DNA of 17,816 nucleotides from an uncultured Chloroflexota bacterium (GTDB lineage: Bacteria > Chloroflexota > Anaerolineae > Aggregatilineales > Phototrophicaceae). Numbering within the stretch: the first letter of the stretch is position 1; the number at the start of each line of letters is the position of its first letter. Made by a program: the position numbers and the translations under genes. Positions 6,895 to 12,821 of this stretch are shown here, one piece after another. Where the stretch lies: assembly GCA_937974245.1 (NCBI GenBank), contig CALJKV010000010.1, forward strand, positions 1 to 17,816. The letters run 5' to 3'. The notes beneath the pieces were generated by a model, which had not been told where the DNA came from, searched no databases, and worked only from the letters and a program-made list of their open reading frames with translations.

Positions 6895-7245
6895 ATGCCA
6901 CTGGGTGATCCATATGAACTCAAGGATTTGAAGATTGATGAATTACAGCTTTATGTTGAATTCTTGGGTGGAATGAGTCCGGTTGAGGGGTGGGGAACAA
7001 TCGCAGGCAGGCACTGGCTTTTTCATGCTCGATACGATTCTTGGGGATTAGAAGTCGTTTTAGAGAAGGACATTAAAATACCCTGGGTTGACTGTGACAC
7101 TGATGCCGACGAGAAATACTGCGTTGAGGGTGAATACGGAGCTGTAGGCGGTTTCGATGCCAGTTATATGCCTGCTGCCGATGCTTTGGAAATCATAAAA
7201 CTACATGCGAGAATCTTCCTCGATATGCATGTTGAAAATGTATAG
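6895..7245 (+). CDS. Hypothetical protein, 116 aa
   Basis: I do not recognise this family. The protein is soluble-looking and acidic, with no signal peptide or membrane segment. It contains a Trp/Gly-rich centre (VEGWGTIAGRHWLFHARYD), an acidic stretch (WVDCDTDADEKYC) and a C-terminal helix. The gene starts 3 bp after the GNAT gene and ends 12 bp before trpB, so it is co-transcribed. Its DNA is visibly AT-richer than its neighbours and uses codons such as TTA and ATA more freely, which suggests a recent arrival. The pattern loosely recalls small accessory or immunity-type proteins, but I make no functional claim. Confidence 0.7.
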   Translation: MPLGDPYELKDLKIDELQLYVEFLGGMSPVEGWGTIAGRHWLFHARYDSWGLEVVLEKDIKIPWVDCDTDADEKYCVEGEYGAVGGFDASYMPAADALEIIKLHARIFLDMHVENV

Positions 7246-7257
7246 TTAAGGTTTCAC

Positions 7258-8487
7258 ATGATGACTTATACTCAAACAGGAACAACATCTGTCCCCGATG
7301 AGCGCGGCTATTTTGGCGAGTTCGGCGGGCGTTTCGTGCCGGAGACGCTGATCCCGGCGCTGGATGAACTCATCGCCGCCTACCGTGAGGCGATGGCTGA
7401 CCCCGCTTTCCAGGCGGAATTCGCCAACCTGCAAAAGACCTATACCGGACGGCCTACCCCGGTGAGCTATGCTAAACGCCTCTCGGAGCATCTGGGTGGC
7501 GCACAAATCTATCTTAAGCGCGAGGACCTGGCGCATACCGGAGCGCACAAGATCAATAATGCTCTGGGACAGGCGCTGTTGGCGAAACGCATGGGCAAAC
7601 GGCGTGTCGTGGCGGAAACCGGAGCAGGACAGCACGGCGTCGCCAGCGCCACCGCGTCGGCGCTGTTGGGGCTGGACTGCCATGTGTATATGGGCAGCGT
7701 GGACATTGCCCGTCAGCAGCCGAATGTTTTCCGCATGAAACTACTTGGCGCAGAAGTCATCCCGGTGGAAAGCGGCAGTAAGACACTCAAAGACGCGATT
7801 AACGAGGCGATACGGGATTGGGTGACGAACGTCAACAGCACATTTTACCTGCTCGGTTCGGCGCTGGGACCACATCCTTACCCAATGATGGTACGTGATT
7901 TTCAGAGTGTCATCGGCATAGAGGCACGGGAACAGATTGTTGAGATGGCGGGGCGCCTGCCGGATGTGTGTGTCGCCTGTGTAGGTGGCGGCAGCAACGC
8001 GATTGGCCTGTTCCATGCCTTCCGTGAAGATGAACAGGTGGATTTGATCGGTGTCGAGGCGGGTGGACACGGTGTCGCCAGCGGCGAACATGCCGCCCGT
8101 TTTGCCGACCCGAATCTGGGACGTCCGGGCGTGCTGCACGGCACCCGCTCATACGTATTGCAGGATGCCGACGGCCAGATCATGAACACGCACAGCATTT
8201 CCGCCGGGTTGGATTATGCTTCGGTGGGACCGGAACATGCCTTTCTGCGCCAGTCGGAACGGGCATTTTATACCCTGGCAACCGACGACGAGGCACTGGA
8301 AGCCTTCCAGATGTTGAGCCAGCTTGAAGGCATTATCCCCGCGCTGGAAAGTGCCCATGCGGTGGCCGAAGTCATCAAACGCGCCCCGATGATGCCGAAG
8401 GATGCGATCATTCTGGTTAATCTCTCCGGACGCGGTGATAAGGATTTGGATACCGTGATTAAAGAGTTGGGCAGTCGTGCCGGATAA
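7258..8487 (+). CDS. trpB: Tryptophan synthase beta chain
   Basis: TrpB condenses indole with serine using pyridoxal phosphate, in complex with TrpA. The 409-aa length and motifs are those of the standard TrpB1 type: GYFGEFGGRFVPETLIPAL at residues 17-35, RPTPV, YLKREDLAHTGAHKINN with the PLP-binding Lys98, AETGAGQHGVA, CVGGGSNAIG (phosphate loop), VEAGGHG, HSISAGLDYASVGPEH and VNLSGRGDKD. ATG 7258 has TAAGG at 7247-7251. trpA is not adjacent: it follows about 2.8 kb later, which is unusual for subunits of one complex. The stop overlaps the next small ORF (TAATG). Confidence 0.97.
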   Translation: MMTYTQTGTTSVPDERGYFGEFGGRFVPETLIPALDELIAAYREAMADPAFQAEFANLQKTYTGRPTPVSYAKRLSEHLGGAQIYLKREDLAHTGAHKINNALGQALLAKRMGKRRVVAETGAGQHGVASATASALLGLDCHVYMGSVDIARQQPNVFRMKLLGAEVIPVESGSKTLKDAINEAIRDWVTNVNSTFYLLGSALGPHPYPMMVRDFQSVIGIEAREQIVEMAGRLPDVCVACVGGGSNAIGLFHAFREDEQVDLIGVEAGGHGVASGEHAARFADPNLGRPGVLHGTRSYVLQDADGQIMNTHSISAGLDYASVGPEHAFLRQSERAFYTLATDDEALEAFQMLSQLEGIIPALESAHAVAEVIKRAPMMPKDAIILVNLSGRGDKDLDTVIKELGSRAG

Positions 8488-8615
8488 TGTGCGGTGCAAC
8501 CGTGTTTCACAATTGGCTGCGCGCCTACGGCCATGCCTGGGAGACGCATGATTGCGCGGTGATTGGTCTGTTAGTCACCTCGGGCGCGCTGTACTATATC
8601 AAACCGTTTGCTTGA
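8487..8615 (+). CDS. Small ORF, 42 aa, possible membrane peptide
   Basis: An ATG overlaps the trpB stop by one base (TAATG), the typical form of a translationally coupled start, and opens a 42-codon frame ending in TGA at 8613-8615. The peptide starts MCGATVFHNWLRAYGH and ends with a hydrophobic run, CAVIGLLVTSGALYYIKPFA, that could span or insert in a membrane. It fills almost the whole gap between trpB and the next gene. I do not recognise it. It may be a genuine small protein, a remnant of a larger gene, or a chance open frame. Confidence 0.4.
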   Translation: MCGATVFHNWLRAYGHAWETHDCAVIGLLVTSGALYYIKPFA

Positions 8616-8642
8616 TTGAATTCACAATCAGGAAAGGCAATC

Positions 8643-9515
8643 ATGTCTATAGAAACAAAAACAATCACACTCAAGGCCGGGCGAACTCTGGCTTATACCG
8701 AGCATGGGGATTTATCCGGCTATCCCGTCTTTTTCATGCATGGTAATCCTGGCTCGCGTCTGATGCGCCATCCTGATGAAAGCATTGCGGAATCGGTTGG
8801 CGTTCGGATCATTGCATCGGATCGCCCTGGTTACGGGCTGTCTGATTTCCAACCCAAGCGCAAACTACTGGACTTCCCGGATGACATTGCGCAGTTGGCT
8901 GACTCACTGGGAATCAAGGAATTTTCCGTTTTTGGCGTTTCGGCAGGCGGGCCGTGCGCGGCAGTGACAGCTTATAAACTGGGAGACCGGGTGAAATCAG
9001 CGGCAATCGTCAGCGGTGCGGCTCCGGCTAACCGGGAAGGCGCCTTTGATGAAATGAACGATGCAGCCCGTTCGACCTTTAAATTGATCGCGAGAGCGCC
9101 GGAATGGTTGGTGCGCTATCTGACCAGTCGGCAAATCACGCTGACCCTGGCCGACCCGGATAAGCTAGTGGGAATTTCCACTGGTCGTCGCTCGGCTGCT
9201 GATGTCGAACTGTTGGGCGATCCGGCCATTCGGGCGCAGGTGGCCGGTTGGCTGCCAGAAGCAGCACGGCAGGGTGCGAAAGGATTCGCCCGCGAGACTA
9301 AAATCCTGGTTTCGCCATGGGGATTCCGGCTGGAGGACATCCGCCCCAAAGTACATCTGTGGTACTGGGAGGACGATACCGTCGTCCCGATCCAGATGGG
9401 TAAATATTTGGCAGAACATATCCCAAATGCCGTAACCCATTTCTTCCCAGGCGGGGGGCATCTATCGGCTTTTGTCTACTGGCGTGAGATCCTCGAAGGA
9501 CTGCTGGCGGGGTAG
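8643..9515 (+). CDS. Alpha/beta hydrolase
   Basis: This 290-aa alpha/beta-hydrolase-fold protein is probably a cytoplasmic esterase or related hydrolase with unknown substrate. Visible are the oxyanion-region HGNPGS (residues 33-38), ASDRPGYGLSD, the nucleophile elbow GVSAG with Ser100, a C-terminal acid in YWEDDTVVP and the catalytic His in PGGGHLSAF, so the triad is intact. The start is set at ATG 8643 because AGGAAAGG (8630-8637) precedes it by 5 nt; an upstream in-frame TTG at 8616 is less likely. It lies in the insert separating trpB from trpA. Confidence 0.9.
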   Translation: MSIETKTITLKAGRTLAYTEHGDLSGYPVFFMHGNPGSRLMRHPDESIAESVGVRIIASDRPGYGLSDFQPKRKLLDFPDDIAQLADSLGIKEFSVFGVSAGGPCAAVTAYKLGDRVKSAAIVSGAAPANREGAFDEMNDAARSTFKLIARAPEWLVRYLTSRQITLTLADPDKLVGISTGRRSAADVELLGDPAIRAQVAGWLPEAARQGAKGFARETKILVSPWGFRLEDIRPKVHLWYWEDDTVVPIQMGKYLAEHIPNAVTHFFPGGGHLSAFVYWREILEGLLAG

Positions 9516-9526
9516 GTGATAGGGTG

Positions 9527-9955
9527 ATGGTCGAATCAATACGCACTGTGAGCGCCTTACTTGTGACGCCGGATGGCAAACTGGTGGCACACCTGCGCGA
9601 CGATAAGCCGGAAATCCCGTTCCCCAATACCTGGTCTACTTTGGGTGGCAGAGTCGAACCGGGTGAATCCCCGGTGGAGGCGATGCGGCGCGAACTGGTG
9701 GAGGAGATCGAATTCAGCCCGGAAATGATGTACTGGCGTACTTTCGACCTGAACTTCATCTTGAATGGCAGCTCAGTCATGGTAGAAGTCCACACCTTTG
9801 TTGGCACCCTTGATCGGCCTTTAGAGCAAGTGAACCTGCATGAAGGTCAGCGCCTGGGGGCGTTTAGCCATGATGAACTTGACAGTGTCGTCTTTGCCTT
9901 TGGCTTAGACCGGTTGTACCGTGCGTATTTCGCGGATCATGGAGTCGGCTTATGA
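9527..9955 (+). CDS. Nudix hydrolase
   Basis: This 142-aa protein hydrolyses a nucleoside-diphosphate-linked or similar pyrophosphate substrate, using Mg2+ held by the Nudix box. The box runs from residue 41 to 63: G-x5-E-x7-REL-V-EE-I-E-F. All the metal-binding glutamates are present, but the usual glycine near the end of the box is Glu62. The segment FPNTWSTLGGRVEPGE is typical of 8-oxo-dGTP or sugar-nucleotide type members. The start could be GTG 9524 or ATG 9527; AGGTGA at 9513-9518 suits either. It overlaps the next gene by 4 bp (ATGA). The substrate cannot be told. Confidence 0.88.
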   Translation: MVESIRTVSALLVTPDGKLVAHLRDDKPEIPFPNTWSTLGGRVEPGESPVEAMRRELVEEIEFSPEMMYWRTFDLNFILNGSSVMVEVHTFVGTLDRPLEQVNLHEGQRLGAFSHDELDSVVFAFGLDRLYRAYFADHGVGL

Positions 9956-10725
9956 CGATGGCGTTGGCGGCGACTTTCCACCCGCGAGGCGAAGTCGGGC
10001 GACTGCGACGGCTGTATCCTCAATTGATAGCGATCTACGACCATGTCATTATCTCAATGCCGCCCGTAGCGAAACCAGAAGATGTCGAACAGGTGAAAAC
10101 CCTGCCGGGCGTGGTTGCTTTTGTCAATGATTCTTGGCCGCAAGGGCGTTACATGGCGCTCAAAGCGGTAGCCGAAACGGATGCCGACTATGTTCAGTAT
10201 GCCGACAGGGATCGCCTGCTGCGCTGGATTGAAACACGCCCTGACGAATTGCGACAGACGGTAGCCCATATCCAACAGTGCCAGTACCTGGTAATTGGTC
10301 GCACCGCGCGAGCCTGGGCGACTCATCCCCAGGCCATGTTCCAGACTGAGCGCATCATTAATCGTGTGTTTTCGCTGCTGCTGGGGCAAGCAATGGACTT
10401 TGGTGCCGGATCGAAGGGACTCAATCGGGCGGCTCTGGAATACCTCGTAGCGCACGCGGCGCAAGACAGGGCATTGGGAGCAGATACCGAATGGTCGGTG
10501 CTGCTGCACCGGGCTGGCTTCCCAGTAGAGAGCGTGTTGGTAGATGGTCTGGATTGGGAAATCCCCGATCAGCATCAGGAATGGGCGGCTGATGCCGAAC
10601 GGCAGCGGGCAATGATCGCGGCGTATGATGCCGATGCTGACCGCTGGGCGCACCGGGTCAATGTGGCAGTAGAAATTGTCGAAGCCGGGTTGGATGCCTG
10701 GGCGCGGGAACTGGAGAAAGGGTAG
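9952..10725 (+). CDS. Putative glycosyltransferase-like protein, 257 aa
   Basis: I do not recognise a named family. The pattern resembles a GT-A type nucleotide-sugar transferase. It has an N-terminal strand-turn (ALAATFHPRGEV), a strand ending IISMPP, ALKAVAETDADYVQYADRDRLLRW with a DRD triad at residues 85-87 that could be the metal-binding DxD, DFGAGSKGLNRAALEYL, and GADTEWSVLLHRAGFPV. There is no signal peptide or membrane segment, so it would act in the cytoplasm. The ATG overlaps the Nudix stop, and a histidine phosphatase follows 6 bp later. These neighbours would suit a small sugar-nucleotide or phosphosugar pathway. The glycosyltransferase call is an inference from motif layout. Confidence 0.6.
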   Translation: MTMALAATFHPRGEVGRLRRLYPQLIAIYDHVIISMPPVAKPEDVEQVKTLPGVVAFVNDSWPQGRYMALKAVAETDADYVQYADRDRLLRWIETRPDELRQTVAHIQQCQYLVIGRTARAWATHPQAMFQTERIINRVFSLLLGQAMDFGAGSKGLNRAALEYLVAHAAQDRALGADTEWSVLLHRAGFPVESVLVDGLDWEIPDQHQEWAADAERQRAMIAAYDADADRWAHRVNVAVEIVEAGLDAWARELEKG

Positions 10726-10731
10726 GGGAGT

Positions 10732-11253
10732 ATGCGTTACCTGGAAATGCGGCGGCACACGATGCGTGTTAAGCCCGGCCAGCATCTTACACAGGCAGGA
10801 GTCTCGCTGGCACGGAGGGTAGGAGAGAAAATGGGGCCGTTTGAAAGGGTCATCACCAGTGCCATCCCTCGTGCCTATGAAACCGCGATTGCCATGGGAT
10901 TCGCGGTAGACGAGCAGTTAGAGGGGCTGGGTACGATGGATGAAGGTGTAGAGGCCGAAGTCACCTGGGATGAGGGGTTTATGGCGTGGAGCGCAGCACT
11001 CAAACGGGATGGTGTGGCGGCGGTCTATGCCCGTAAACAGGCTGAGTTTCTCCGTTCGGTGGTAGCGGCGTTAAACGCCGGCGGCGCGGCTCTCGTCGTG
11101 TCGCATGGTGGTATTCTGGAGGCCGGTGCGGTGGGCTGCCTGCCGGACGCTGACCATGCGAATTGGGGGCGCTACTGTTCGTGGTGCGAGGGCGTGCGGT
11201 TAGCGTTTGAAGAGGGTAGGTTTGTTTCTGCGGAAATCTTGCGGGTTGAATAA
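10732..11253 (+). CDS. Histidine phosphatase family protein, 173 aa
   Basis: This is the second member of the phosphoglycerate-mutase-like superfamily in the window and is shorter than the first. Residues 4-12 (LEMRRHTMR) carry the catalytic Arg-His pair as RHT, not RHG. HLTQAGVSLARRVG follows, then TSAIPRAYETA and the second catalytic His in VVSHGGILEAG. It therefore keeps both catalytic histidines, unlike the protein between trpE and trpG. Its substrate is probably a small phosphoester. It starts 6 bp after the glycosyltransferase-like gene and precedes trpA by 25 bp. Confidence 0.88.
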   Translation: MRYLEMRRHTMRVKPGQHLTQAGVSLARRVGEKMGPFERVITSAIPRAYETAIAMGFAVDEQLEGLGTMDEGVEAEVTWDEGFMAWSAALKRDGVAAVYARKQAEFLRSVVAALNAGGAALVVSHGGILEAGAVGCLPDADHANWGRYCSWCEGVRLAFEEGRFVSAEILRVE

Positions 11254-11278
11254 TGGGATGCGGTTGTAGGAGTACAAA

Positions 11279-12085
11279 ATGAAGCACACAGGCACGGCAA
11301 CAGGGGTTGAGGCGATTGCGGCGCTCTTTGCCCACTCGAAAGCGCAGAACCGGGCGGCCTTTCTGCCGTATTTCCCGGTGGGCTATCCAACCTACTCAGA
11401 ATCTTTAGATGCAATTACGGCGATGGCCGAAGCCGGCGTGGATGGCTTCGAGATTGGTGTGCCGTTCAGTGATCCGCTGGCTGATGGCCCGACGATTCAG
11501 GCGGCAACCCAGGTCGCTCTGGAAAACGGCATTACGGTGCGGAAATGCCTGGATGCGGTGCGGGAACTGCGCGGGCGGGGCGTGGAACAGCCCATGCTGC
11601 TCATGAGCTATTTAAATCCATTGCTGGCCTACGGTGTGGGCGCCTTTGTACGCGATGCTAAAGCGGCGGGCGCGGACGGCCTGATTATCCCTGACCTGCC
11701 GCCGGAGGAAGCCGAATTGATCAGCGATGCCTGTTCCCGTGAAGGGCTGGCGATGGTATTTTTCCTGGCGCCGACCAGTGGAGAACGCCGGATTGCGCTG
11801 GTGAATCAGGCGGCAACCGGGTTTATTTATGTGGTGTCGCTGACCGGCGTCACCGGGGCGCGGACGGAACTGCCCGTTGACCTGAAGGCGTTTATTGGCC
11901 GGGTGCGGGCGCATAGCGATAAGCCGCTGGTATTGGGCTTTGGCATCAGCACGCCGGAACAGGCCAGGAGTATGAATGGGCTGTTGGATGGCTTCATCGT
12001 GGGTAGCGCCTTGGTGAAAGTCGGGAAAGACGGTGCAGCGGCGACAGGTGCGCTGGCCGGGCAGTTGCGGGCGGCATTGGAATAA
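11279..12085 (+). CDS. trpA: Tryptophan synthase alpha chain
   Basis: TrpA cleaves indole-3-glycerol phosphate to indole, which passes through a tunnel to TrpB. The 268-aa barrel shows FEIGVPFSDPLADGPTIQ with the catalytic Glu, DGLIIPDLPPEEAE, VFFLAPTS, IYVVSLTGVTGAR, LVLGFGIST and FIVGSALVK. A clear TAGGAG (11267-11272) lies 6 nt before ATG 11279. It is the last gene of the first transcription unit. No obvious intrinsic terminator follows directly. Confidence 0.97.
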   Translation: MKHTGTATGVEAIAALFAHSKAQNRAAFLPYFPVGYPTYSESLDAITAMAEAGVDGFEIGVPFSDPLADGPTIQAATQVALENGITVRKCLDAVRELRGRGVEQPMLLMSYLNPLLAYGVGAFVRDAKAAGADGLIIPDLPPEEAELISDACSREGLAMVFFLAPTSGERRIALVNQAATGFIYVVSLTGVTGARTELPVDLKAFIGRVRAHSDKPLVLGFGISTPEQARSMNGLLDGFIVGSALVKVGKDGAAATGALAGQLRAALE

Positions 12086-12156
12086 ACTCACTTGGCGGAA
12101 TTACACATATATCATTGGTTAAGATAGCCAGGGTGCAGTTAAAACCCGTGAAGTAT

Positions 12157-12185
12157 TTGACAAGTTGGTGAGCTTCTGTTACGCT
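12157..12185 (+). promoter_or_regulatory. sigma70-type promoter of the aro operon
   Basis: TTGACA (12157-12162) and TACGCT (12180-12185) are separated by exactly 17 bp. Transcription would start near 12192, giving a leader of about 220 nt before aroH. The -35 box is perfect and the -10 matches four of six consensus bases. It lies in the only long gap in the second half of the window, directly before a leader ORF and an intrinsic terminator. Confidence 0.75.
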
Positions 12186-12221
12186 TTGCGACATTCTGGA
12201 GAAAAACAGGGTTTATTGTCG

Positions 12222-12329
12222 GTGTCTAACTCCGTTCATACACGTTTCGCCACCTATTATTATTACTTTGAGAGCCACATAGGATACGGTGGAGCGTTGC
12301 GTGCCGGGTTGACAGAAGTAATCCTGTAA
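12222..12329 (+). CDS. Tyr/Phe leader peptide of the aro operon attenuator, 35 aa
   Basis: A GTG-started frame of 35 codons contains four consecutive Tyr codons (TAT TAT TAT TAC, 12255-12266), then Phe (12267-12269). A further Tyr lies at 12285-12287 and an earlier Phe at 12246-12248. The peptide centre reads RFATYYYYFESHIGY. AGGG at 12208-12211 may be the ribosome binding site, 10 nt from the GTG; an in-frame TTG at 12216 would be 4 nt from it. The stop is TAA at 12327-12329. Codon runs for the end-product amino acids in a short leader ORF are the mark of ribosome-stalling attenuation, as in the E. coli pheA and pheST leaders. The run could be chance low complexity, but promoter, terminator and downstream gene functions all agree. 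Confidence 0.72.
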   Translation: MSNSVHTRFATYYYYFESHIGYGGALRAGLTEVIL

Positions 12330-12386
12330 ACCAGAGTAAGTCGGGGATAACCCAGAGGCGCAGAGCGAACGCTCCGCGTCTTTTTT
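12241..12386 (+). promoter_or_regulatory. Attenuator with mutually exclusive RNA folds before aroH
   Basis: Three competing pairings are visible. (1) A hairpin formed by CCACC (12250-12254) and GGTGG (12288-12292), optionally with CACG (12241-12244) and CGTG (12300-12303), brackets the Tyr codons. (2) An antiterminator pairs 12291-12298 with AACGCTCC (12368-12375, 8 perfect bp), GTGCC (12301-12305) with GGCGC (12357-12361), and GGGTT (12306-12310) with AACCC (12349-12353). (3) The terminator hairpin lies at 12357-12380. A ribosome stalled on the Tyr/Phe codons would cover CCACC, break hairpin 1, free 12288-12310 and favour the antiterminator. With ample charged tRNA the ribosome moves on and the terminator forms. 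The pairings were found by eye and no energies were computed. Confidence 0.68.
12357..12386 (+). terminator. Intrinsic terminator upstream of aroH
   Basis: GGCGCAGAGCG (12357-12367) pairs with CGCTCCGCGTC (12370-12380), with one A-C mismatch and one G-T wobble, followed directly by six T residues (12381-12386) and a further T-rich stretch. It lies 27 bp before the aroH ATG and after the leader ORF stop. It therefore acts inside the aro leader and does not end a gene. Confidence 0.85.
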
Positions 12387-12412
12387 ATTTCTTGAGGGAA
12401 AAAGAGGGCCTT

Positions 12413-12808
12413 ATGAGCATGTTGTTTCGGGGTGTGCGAGGGGCGACAACAGTGAATAGCAACACTGCTGACGCGATCCTGGCGGCGACCAAAGAACTGT
12501 TGCGAGCGATGATTGATGCCAACGATATTAAGGAGGACTTTGTCGCCAGCGTGGTGTTTACGACTACGCCGGACTTGAACGCGGTGTATCCGGCGAAGGC
12601 GGCCCGAGAACTAGGCTGGGGGCGGACGGCGCTGTTGGGTTGCCAGGAGATGGATGTGCCAGGCGGTCTGGCGCACTGTATTCGCATATTGATTCACTGG
12701 AATACAACGAAAACACTGGACGAGATTCAGCATGTCTTTTTACATAACGCGGTGCGGTTGCGCCCCGACCTGTATACACAGCAAACACCCAACAACAGCC
12801 ACCAATAA
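12413..12808 (+). CDS. aroH: Chorismate mutase, AroH (monofunctional) type
   Basis: AroH rearranges chorismate to prephenate, the branch point to tyrosine and phenylalanine. The 131-aa protein is the trimeric AroH type: RGVRGATTV with the active-site Arg9, VVFTTTPDLNAVYPAKAARELGW, EMDVPGGLAHCIRI with Glu79 and Arg91, and the C-terminal VRLRPDL. Compared from memory with the Bacillus subtilis enzyme, its Cys is shifted by one place (GCQEM here) and the usual Tyr of the HVYL segment is Phe. GAGGG at 12404-12408 supports ATG 12413; ATG 12419 is also possible. It is the first structural gene after the attenuator. Confidence 0.94.
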   Translation: MSMLFRGVRGATTVNSNTADAILAATKELLRAMIDANDIKEDFVASVVFTTTPDLNAVYPAKAARELGWGRTALLGCQEMDVPGGLAHCIRILIHWNTTKTLDEIQHVFLHNAVRLRPDLYTQQTPNNSHQ

Positions 12809-12821
12809 GGGAGAGCGTAAT

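Noticed and set aside
8552..8746. 64-codon open frame between trpB and the hydrolase
   Set aside because: It overlaps the TAATG-coupled ORF and the well-supported hydrolase start in another frame.
12192..12412. A second T-box in the aro leader
   Set aside because: No UGGNACC-type T-box sequence and no stem I specifier layout; the translated leader with Tyr codons explains the region better.
12732..12821. Upstream in-frame extension of the DAHP synthase
   Set aside because: The extension overlaps aroH and has no family similarity; ATG 12822 has a strong ribosome binding site and gives the typical N-terminus.
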